This document shows positions 17,170 through 22,151 of a stretch of DNA of 22,151 nucleotides, in pieces. The notes below the pieces were generated by a model. The model was not told the origin of the DNA. It saw only the letters and a program-made list of their open reading frames with translations, and did not search any database. Where the stretch lies: positions 1 through 22,151 of the forward strand of contig JAIEMR010000172.1 in NCBI GenBank assembly GCA_019751935.1, written 5' to 3'. Source of the stretch: Alphaproteobacteria bacterium. GTDB taxonomy: Bacteria > Pseudomonadota > Alphaproteobacteria > Paracaedibacterales > CAIULA01. A program made the translations under genes and the position numbers. Numbering within the stretch: the first letter of the stretch is position 1; each line of letters begins with the position of its first letter.

Positions 17170-17199
17170 TTGCATTTAAAAAAATAAATCCAATATAAA
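17170..17199 (+). promoter_or_regulatory. Putative promoter of the small exported protein at 17234
   Basis: TTGCAT (17170-17175) and TATAAA (17194-17199) are separated by 18 bp. A good ribosome-binding site, GGAG, follows near 17222 just before the ATG. The surroundings are AT-rich, so the match is only suggestive. Confidence 0.4.
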
Positions 17200-17233
17200 T
17201 GGCGTATTAACTTTTTATATTTGGAGATTTTAT

Positions 17234-17725
17234 ATGCATATTTTAAAGAAAGCCCTTATCTTTAGTGTTTTAATTTGCAGTTTAGGCTTAAACGCCCATT
17301 CTGCATCTGATGATAATCCTACCTTTCCCGTTGAACACCTTCGTTTAATATTTACTCCTCAAGGTCATTCAAATCTTGTTTATCATACGCTAAATGACAT
17401 GGATACAAACAAGCCAACCGCTCATGTCTTAACACTTAGAATTAATAGCCCAGTTCGTACTGCCCCAGATACTGCTTCGGCTGAAAAGGAAATTCAAACT
17501 ACCATGCTCCTTGCCTATGCTGATCGCTTAGTAGATGGTCAACCTTATTTTAAGTTGTCTCACATAGTAAATCAGTTAATAAGCTATCGTGAAGGATATA
17601 CAACAGATTGGCTCAGGTCAGCATCTTTGCACGCCGATGTTCCGGATGCTATCAAAGGTCGCATTTTAACAGCGATTGGACCAGTTCCTGTTGTTGGCAG
17701 CCCAGCTTCGTCAGCAGCCGATTAA
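17234..17725 (+). CDS. Small exported protein of unknown function
   Basis: This 163-residue protein has a clear signal peptide (residues 1-24, LKKALIFSVLICSLGLNAHSA, cleavage at HSA-SD) and is therefore predicted to be periplasmic or secreted. I do not recognise the mature part; it holds no Cys and no catalytic motif that I can name, and it ends in a Pro/Ser/Ala-rich tail (VVGSPASSAAD). The start is supported by GGAG 9 bases upstream. It converges on the methyltransferase gene, with a strong hairpin between them. Exported genes of this type recur in the window (at 2147, 7315 and 10664), but they share no sequence that I can see. Confidence 0.75.
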   Translation: MHILKKALIFSVLICSLGLNAHSASDDNPTFPVEHLRLIFTPQGHSNLVYHTLNDMDTNKPTAHVLTLRINSPVRTAPDTASAEKEIQTTMLLAYADRLVDGQPYFKLSHIVNQLISYREGYTTDWLRSASLHADVPDAIKGRILTAIGPVPVVGSPASSAAD

Positions 17726-17742
17726 TTGAATTGGGAAAAGAA

Positions 17743-17782
17743 TATCTGAAATCTTTTAATATTTACTAAAAGATTTCAGATA
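17743..17782. terminator. Perfect 16-bp hairpin between convergent genes, probable bidirectional terminator
   Basis: TATCTGAAATCTTTTA (17743-17758) and its exact reverse complement (17767-17782) flank an 8-base loop. The hairpin follows the stop of the small exported protein by about 17 bp and faces the 3' end of the methyltransferase unit. It is AT-rich and lacks a long T tail on either strand, so termination is likely but not certain. It lies 17 bp from the third glmS-tail copy. Confidence 0.6.
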
Positions 17783-17798
17783 CTAATGGTCCTATTTT

Positions 17799-17831
17799 AA
17801 ATCTCTATTCAATCGTCACAGACTTAGAGAT
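17799..17831 (-). repeat. Third copy (C) of the glmS 3' end
   Basis: Read on the minus strand this gives ISKSVTIE followed by TAG, compared with LAKSVTVE and the stop in intact glmS. The 29 bp at 17799-17827 match 18778-18806 (copy B) with two mismatches, including the AGAGATTT after the stop. The similarity to glmS ends before the RNL codons, so this copy is the shortest. It lies just downstream of the methyltransferase stop, in the same orientation as glmS. Confidence 0.75.
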
Positions 17832-17845
17832 AATTGTATCGCAAA

Positions 17846-18709
17846 TTACTGAAATGCTAATAAGTGTGCTTGCTCTGTATATAACGTACAATCCGACAAT
17901 CTAGGACTTTCAAAATAATCACTCATACCTTGTTTGATCTCAGCCATTTCCTGCTCAGAAACGAGATTTGCTCCGATTAATTTATCTTTAAATTCATCGA
18001 GCCTAGAAAGTAACAATTTCTTTCCATTGCTTGAATTAAGATCTAACTTGGTCACGTAATAATCAATTTTTGAGAAGGAGGCAACAGTGGAACACAAAGT
18101 TTGCAATTTTCTTCCAATATTATAATCAAAACCATTCTGGGAACCATAGGCGATAAGCAATTGAAAATATCTATCAATAAAGACATTCCCAGAACTGTTG
18201 TTTACTGAATCCATAGCGGTTTCTTGGCAAACAAGAACTCCAGATGGCTTTAATAAGGCTAGCATACGGTTTAGTACATTTTCTGGTCCTTTAACATGCA
18301 TTAAAAGAAACCTTGAATAGACAATATCCGCTTCCTCAAAGCTCTTGTTTTCAAATGATGATATATCATCAACTATAAAGGAAACATTTCTATAATCAGC
18401 ACTTGTGATCCGCTTTTTTGTAACTTTTATTTGCTCTTCACTTGCATCTACGGCGTAAACATGCCCAGTAGATCCAACAACTGAGGCTATATACTCCGTC
18501 ATCTCTCCACTTCCACAACCAATATCCCAAACAACTATTCCCTCTCTCAAGCCTGCTTTGTTCAACTGCTCGATAGAGTTACTTTCCAACATTTTATGTT
18601 GAAGGTTTAAATTTTCCTCTCCCTTCTCCCCAACTTCTAATATGTATGAAGAATCCCTCTTTGCTGAGGTCATTGCATGTTTTAAATCATTAACCATAAT
18701 TGTCATCAT
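17846..18709 (-). CDS. Class I SAM-dependent methyltransferase
   Basis: This 287-residue cytosolic protein has the Rossmann methyltransferase fold. The SAM-binding motif I is VVWDIGCGSGEMTEYIA (59-75), the acidic motif II is VYAVDASEEQI with Asp at about 88, and FIVDDISSF and SRFLLMHVKGPENVLNRMLALLKPSGVLVCQE fit motifs III to VI. The substrate cannot be deduced; relatives include small-molecule and quinone methyltransferases. In-frame ATGs at 18709, 18706 and 18697 are all possible starts and none has a clear ribosome-binding site. The gene is a single-gene unit between copies B and C of the glmS 3' end, in the glmS orientation, which suggests it arrived as a mobile cassette. Confidence 0.85.
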   Translation of the reverse strand: MMTIMVNDLKHAMTSAKRDSSYILEVGEKGEENLNLQHKMLESNSIEQLNKAGLREGIVVWDIGCGSGEMTEYIASVVGSTGHVYAVDASEEQIKVTKKRITSADYRNVSFIVDDISSFENKSFEEADIVYSRFLLMHVKGPENVLNRMLALLKPSGVLVCQETAMDSVNNSSGNVFIDRYFQLLIAYGSQNGFDYNIGRKLQTLCSTVASFSKIDYYVTKLDLNSSNGKKLLLSRLDEFKDKLIGANLVSEQEMAEIKQGMSDYFESPRLSDCTLYTEQAHLLAFQ

Positions 18710-18739
18710 GAAAGTAATACACAGATTGGTCTTAGTGTA

Positions 18740-18767
18740 GCTATATTCACGATTCTGAACAACTCAA
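18740..18767 (-). promoter_or_regulatory. Putative promoter of the methyltransferase gene
   Basis: On the minus strand TTGAGT (18767-18762) and TATAGC (18745-18740) are 16 bp apart, 31 bp before the first ATG. It lies just past copy B of the glmS tail, so the unit appears to carry its own promoter. The match is moderate. Confidence 0.35.
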
Positions 18768-18777
18768 GATGACTATA

Positions 18778-18834
18778 AAATCTCTACTCAACCGTCACAG
18801 ACTTAGCCAGATTTCTGGGTTGATCAAAATCAAT
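18778..18834 (-). repeat. Second copy (B) of the glmS 3' end
   Basis: On the minus strand 18834-18784 reads IDFDQPRNLAKSVTVE and a TAG stop, the same C-terminus as intact glmS (TDIDQPRNLAKSVTVE, TAA). Across the 13 shared residues from DQPRN to the end, the amino acids are identical while six codons (P, R, N, L, A, K) differ, all silently. It overlaps the last bases of the ATPase gene, whose stop codon is at 18830-18832. Synonymous-only change indicates that this is the end of a once-functional, diverged glmS rather than a recently decayed local duplicate. Confidence 0.85.
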
Positions 18835-19972
18835 CCTTCAAATAACTCTTTAAATCGAATTCAGCTAAGAAATTAGCTAAATGACAAACTTGGATACCAT
18901 TTTCTGTTGTAAACTCGCGTTTTAAATTAGCAACCAGTTGAATACGGGGAATATTCTTTAAAAACTTCTCAAAATGATCAAAAGAAGGCGCTGGTTTATC
19001 ATCTGCATTTTTTACTTCAATGCATAAGATTGGCCTATCATCTATGACAATTAAAAAATCTATTTCCTTGCCATCTTTCGTCCTCAAATAATGGAGATGA
19101 CCCCGATGGCCATAAATATCCTCAACGTAATGAATTTCTTTAAGCAAGCAACAAGCAACCAAATTTTCAAGACGCGCGCCAATATCAACCACACGGCCAA
19201 TATCATAAAAATAATACTTAGGTTCTTTTAAAAGAGACCTAGCAATATTATTATGATAAGGGGTTATCTTGAAAACTGCATAAATATTTTCAAGCATTTC
19301 TAACCAACTTTTAATTGTTTTACTGTCAACTTGTAAATCATTGGCAAGATTAGCATAAGATGTTGCACTCGATACTCTAGGTTTTAAAAGATCAATCAAT
19401 AATTCAAGCAATCGAATTGTACGAACGGAATAAAGATCCAGAAAATCTTGACGCAAGATAACATCAAGGTGTGATTTTTGCCAGCGCCTGTAAAAATCAA
19501 GGTTTCCTTCCAAAAAAGGTTCGGGAAAACCACCGCAATCCATCAAGCGCTTAAATACTTCATCAACGTTTTTATTCCAAAAAGAAACGCCTTCTTTAAT
19601 ATCTATAGGATGAAGTCGATATGAAAAATAACGACCTGCTAGAGAATCTCCTACCTTTTGAAATGCATCAAGGTTGGCACTGCCTGTGACGATAAGTCTT
19701 GGCTTGTTTCCTTCTGTATCATAAATCCCCTTAAGCCACCTTTTCCAATCGCGCATCTTGTGTATTTCATCAAACAAAATGCAATCTGCATTCCGATCCC
19801 AGCGTTTCTTAAAGAGAGATTCACGATCTTCTGCTAGATCAAAATTGAAATAATCAAATTTTTTAAAAAGTTGTTTGGTAAGTGTTGTTTTCCCTGATTG
19901 CCGTGGTCCAGACAAAAGAATAATTTTTTTTTCTGAATCTCTGACAATAAACTTTGATAGAAATCGTTCCAT
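18830..19972 (-). CDS. AAA ATPase with DUF4143 (AAA_14 family)
   Basis: This 380-residue protein combines an N-terminal AAA_14 ATPase domain with a C-terminal DUF4143 domain. The Walker A is GPRQSGKTT (22-30, Lys28), the Walker B is CILFDEIHK, and a sensor-type IVTGSANL follows. The C-terminal part has a winged-helix-like stretch (TSYANLANDLQVDSKTIKSWLEML) and a PD-(D/E)XK-like core with DGKEIDFLI and LCIEVKN, the arrangement of a nuclease fold. Such proteins are common, variable in number and of poorly known role; links to mobile elements and defence have been proposed. The stop codon lies within copy B of the glmS tail, and the gene reads in the glmS direction. A promoter overlapped by an inverted repeat precedes it. 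Confidence 0.9.
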   Translation of the reverse strand: MERFLSKFIVRDSEKKIILLSGPRQSGKTTLTKQLFKKFDYFNFDLAEDRESLFKKRWDRNADCILFDEIHKMRDWKRWLKGIYDTEGNKPRLIVTGSANLDAFQKVGDSLAGRYFSYRLHPIDIKEGVSFWNKNVDEVFKRLMDCGGFPEPFLEGNLDFYRRWQKSHLDVILRQDFLDLYSVRTIRLLELLIDLLKPRVSSATSYANLANDLQVDSKTIKSWLEMLENIYAVFKITPYHNNIARSLLKEPKYYFYDIGRVVDIGARLENLVACCLLKEIHYVEDIYGHRGHLHYLRTKDGKEIDFLIVIDDRPILCIEVKNADDKPAPSFDHFEKFLKNIPRIQLVANLKREFTTENGIQVCHLANFLAEFDLKSYLKD

Positions 19973-20005
19973 TTTCTAATCATAAAATCATTTGATGATA
20001 CGACT

Positions 20006-20048
20006 ATAATAGAGCAAACTCCGAAATAGTCAAGACTTTTTCGGAGTT
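20006..20048 (-). promoter_or_regulatory. Promoter and overlapping inverted repeat (possible operator) of the ATPase gene
   Basis: On the minus strand TTGACT (20033-20028) and TATTAT (20011-20006) are 16 bp apart, 33 bp before the ATG. An exact 10-bp inverted repeat, AACTCCGAAA at 20017-20026 and TTTCGGAGTT at 20039-20048, covers the spacer and brackets the -35 box, and a smaller AGTC-AA-GACT palindrome lies inside it. This layout suggests a repressor site, perhaps for autoregulation, but it could also end glmS transcription since it is only 25 bp downstream of the glmS stop. Confidence 0.55.
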
Positions 20049-20073
20049 GTATGCATTTTGGTCGGACTTCCTC

Positions 20074-21930
20074 TTACTCAACCGTCACAGATTTTGCAAG
20101 GTTACGTGGTTGATCAATGTCGGTGCCTTTAAGTAATGCAATATAATATGCCAGCAATTGGACGGGAATTGTATAAAGCAAGGGTTCAAAGAAAGTATCA
20201 ACCTTTGGAAGCGTGATGATTTCAACTGAATAAATTGCCTTAATTTGCTGAGTTATTTTAGCGGCTCCAGCTTCATCTGTTAGGCAAAGCACTTGTGCGC
20301 CTCTGGCAATAACTTCTTGAAGGTTGGAAAGTGTTTTTTCAAACCATTCATCATAAGGCGCTAATACAACTACGGGCATGGTGGTGTCAATAAGGGCTAT
20401 AGGGCCATGCTTTAACTCGCCAGCCGCATAACCTTCGGCATGAATGTACGATATTTCTTTAAGCTTAAGAGCACCTTCTAAAGCAATTGGATAAGTAACA
20501 CCGCGCCCCAAATACAATGCATTTCGAGCTGTTGTAAAACTAAGCGCGTGCTTTCTATAAATTTCATGGCTTTGTAAAACATGGCTGATTATACCGGGAA
20601 GAGAAAATAAGGAATTTACAAGGGATTCCAAAGTTAGAGGCATGATTTTCTTAGTCTCTTGCCCCATTTTGAGGCTTAAACAAGCCAGTGCCATCAATTG
20701 CGCTGTAAATGCTTTTGTCGATGCAACGCCTATCTCAGGGCCGGCTAAAGTTTGAATCACAAAATCTGACTGGCGCGCAATAGAACTCTCTGCCACATTC
20801 ACAATCGACAGAATTTTTTCACCCCTTGCTTTCAGCATCGATAATGCAGCTAACGTATCAATTGTTTCTCCAGACTGCGAAATAGAAATATTAAGTGTAT
20901 TTGGAACATGAACAGGGCTGCGGTAACGAAATTCTGAGGCTATTTCCACATCTGTTTGAATACAGGCCCATTTTTCAAACCAATATTTTGCAACAAGACC
21001 AGCATAATACGAAGTACCACATGCAATGATTTGAATACGTTTAAATGATTTCCAATCTAAGTCTATTCCCTGGAGCTCTATTATTTTATCTTCCAGATGA
21101 ATTAAGGACTGTAGTGTATTACTGAGGACAGTTGGCTGTTCAAAAATTTCTTTGAGCATATAATGGCTATACTCTGCCTTACTGACTGCTTCTCCGGTGA
21201 CCTGGCTTCTCCTTAAAGAACGCAAGGCTTCATTACCATCCTTGTCATAAAATTTATATGAACACTGATAATCAGAAGGATTTTTTTCTAAGACAACCAA
21301 ATCCCCTTCTTCCAAATAACATAATGTCTGAGTCCAGGGAGCAAAAGCGATTGCATCAGAACTTACAAATAATTCCTTATCACCAATTCCAAGAACTAAG
21401 GGACTGCCTTTACGTGTTGCAATCATCATATTTGGAGTGCTTCTAAAGATGATAGCAAGCGCAAACGCCCCTTTTAAAAGGTTCAAGGATTTTTGCACAG
21501 CTTGTAACGGGGTACAGTTTTCAGTCAAGAAATCTGTTATCAAATGTACGATGACTTCAGTGTCTGTTTCACTTTGAAAGGTATGCCCTTTTTTTTGCAA
21601 TGATTCTTTTAGATCGGCAAAATTTTCAATAATGCCATTGTGAACAACAGCAACCTCGCCGCTTGAGTGCGGATGAGCATTTTCAGTATTAGCAGCTCCA
21701 TGGGTTGCCCAGCGCGTGTGACCAATTCCAACCTTACCAGTGATTGGATCCTTTGAGAGGAGCTGTTCTAATTCAGAAAGTTTACCAGCAGAACGCCGCC
21801 TATGAATTTGATCATGATCTATTGTTGCTATGCCAGCTGAGTCATAACCTCTGTACTCCAGTCTTTTTAGACCATCAACTAAATACTCTCCAGCTGGAGC
21901 AGTGCCTATAACTCCAATAATTCCACACAT
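20074..21930 (-). CDS. glmS: Glutamine--fructose-6-phosphate aminotransferase (isomerizing)
   Basis: GlmS makes glucosamine-6-phosphate from fructose-6-phosphate and glutamine, the first step to UDP-GlcNAc for peptidoglycan and lipopolysaccharide. The 618-residue length is near normal (about 608). The N-terminal glutaminase begins MCGIIGVIG with the catalytic Cys2, and RWATHGAANTENAHPH and VVHNGIIEN follow. The two SIS sugar-isomerase domains carry IACGTSYYAG, ISQSGETIDTL, STKAFTAQL and EGALKLKEISYIHAEG, and the C-terminus is DQPRNLAKSVTVE. The ATG at 21930 has an AAGG site about 9 bases upstream. No glmS ribozyme is seen in the 5' region. The last 51 bp (20074-20124, copy A) are repeated downstream at 18784-18834 and, in shorter form, at 17805-17831. 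Confidence 0.98.
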   Translation of the reverse strand: MCGIIGVIGTAPAGEYLVDGLKRLEYRGYDSAGIATIDHDQIHRRRSAGKLSELEQLLSKDPITGKVGIGHTRWATHGAANTENAHPHSSGEVAVVHNGIIENFADLKESLQKKGHTFQSETDTEVIVHLITDFLTENCTPLQAVQKSLNLLKGAFALAIIFRSTPNMMIATRKGSPLVLGIGDKELFVSSDAIAFAPWTQTLCYLEEGDLVVLEKNPSDYQCSYKFYDKDGNEALRSLRRSQVTGEAVSKAEYSHYMLKEIFEQPTVLSNTLQSLIHLEDKIIELQGIDLDWKSFKRIQIIACGTSYYAGLVAKYWFEKWACIQTDVEIASEFRYRSPVHVPNTLNISISQSGETIDTLAALSMLKARGEKILSIVNVAESSIARQSDFVIQTLAGPEIGVASTKAFTAQLMALACLSLKMGQETKKIMPLTLESLVNSLFSLPGIISHVLQSHEIYRKHALSFTTARNALYLGRGVTYPIALEGALKLKEISYIHAEGYAAGELKHGPIALIDTTMPVVVLAPYDEWFEKTLSNLQEVIARGAQVLCLTDEAGAAKITQQIKAIYSVEIITLPKVDTFFEPLLYTIPVQLLAYYIALLKGTDIDQPRNLAKSVTVE

Positions 21931-22031
21931 AATCTTGCCTTAAAACGTTAAATCTTAAGCAGTACTATAACTGTTATTTTTAGATATGTGTGTGACGAAT
22001 TGTAACAAGGCAAAAAGAGGGAGAGCGTAAA

Positions 22032-22067
22032 TAAAAAAACCTACGACCGTTTCCAGTCGTAGGTTTT
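22032..22067 (-). terminator. Rho-independent terminator of the outer-membrane protein gene
   Basis: AAAACCTACGAC (22036-22047) and GTCGTAGGTTTT (22056-22067) form a 12-bp perfect stem with an 8-base loop. On the minus strand the stem runs into a T-rich tail (TTTTTTTATTT), a strong intrinsic terminator about 22 bp after the stop of the partial gene at the window edge. The plus strand also has TTTTGTGTTTT, so it may work both ways. Confidence 0.88.
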
Positions 22068-22088
22068 GTGTTTTGACAACTTCTAAGT

Positions 22089-22151
22089 TTAGAACTTGTA
22101 ACCAACACCGATTTTGAATTGGTGTTGAGTAATTTTGAAGCTGTGAATAAC
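22089..22151 (-). CDS. C-terminal end of an outer-membrane beta-barrel protein (partial)
   Basis: Only the last 20 codons lie in the window: VIHSFKITQHQFKIGVGYKF and a TAA stop. The alternating hydrophobic pattern, the GVGYKF ending and the final Phe are typical of the last strand and BAM-recognition signal of an outer-membrane beta-barrel (OmpA/opacity-like or porin-like family). A strong terminator follows. The frame runs out of the window on the right, so length and family cannot be judged. Confidence 0.7.
   Translation of the reverse strand, partial: VIHSFKITQHQFKIGVGYKF

Noticed and set aside
17799..20124. Tn7-like insertion at glmS
   Set aside because: No Tn7-type transposition genes or end repeats are visible, and Tn7 inserts downstream of glmS without copying its coding end, whereas here the coding end itself is repeated.
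1..22151. CRISPR array or insertion sequence
   Set aside because: No regularly spaced repeats and no transposase or integrase frame were found on either strand.

Overview
The window looks like part of the chromosome of an AT-rich, probably host-associated alphaproteobacterium of the Holosporales/Rickettsiales type. This is inferred from the UvrA zinc-finger variant CPVSGF that I associate with alphaproteobacteria, the CCTCGGG-CTTGA-CCCGAGG palindromic repeat, low GC, several signal-peptide proteins without clear homologs, a decaying gene copy and a DUF4143-type ATPase. The assignment rests on pattern recognition, not on a search.

Layout, left to right. (i) 1-2067, + strand: accA, whose conserved reading frame has lost its normal N-terminus and start codon, followed 33 bp later by an SbtA-family (bicarbonate-type) permease. 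(ii) 2147-3676: an exported protein of unknown role with a HicA-like C-terminal domain. (iii) 3744-7196: mfd, the transcription-repair coupling factor. (iv) 7315-7860: a xanthine-guanine phosphoribosyltransferase that carries a signal peptide. (v) 7977-10575: a DAACS-family symporter gene, a convergent gene for an exported protein with an acidic tail, and a broken second copy of the symporter 3' end. (vi) 10664-13573: a 969-residue exported serine hydrolase of prolyl-oligopeptidase type. (vii) 13663-17113: uvrA overlapped by a GNAT acetyltransferase gene. (viii) 17234-17725: a small exported protein. (ix) 17799-21930, - strand: glmS, and downstream of it two single-gene units (a DUF4143 ATPase and a SAM-dependent methyltransferase), each ending in another copy of the glmS 3' end. 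(x) 22032-22151: a terminator and the C-terminal end of an outer-membrane beta-barrel gene.

Functionally, Mfd and UvrA belong to the same nucleotide-excision repair pathway. AccA and the SbtA-like permease may be linked through bicarbonate. GlmS feeds cell-wall and LPS synthesis. The remaining genes are accessory.

The most unusual structure is the series of glmS 3'-end copies at 20074-20124, 18784-18834 and 17805-17831. Copies A and B encode the same 13-residue C-terminus with only synonymous differences. This suggests single-gene cassettes were inserted at the end of glmS by site-specific recombination, each bringing its own replacement tail. No recombinase gene is present in the window.
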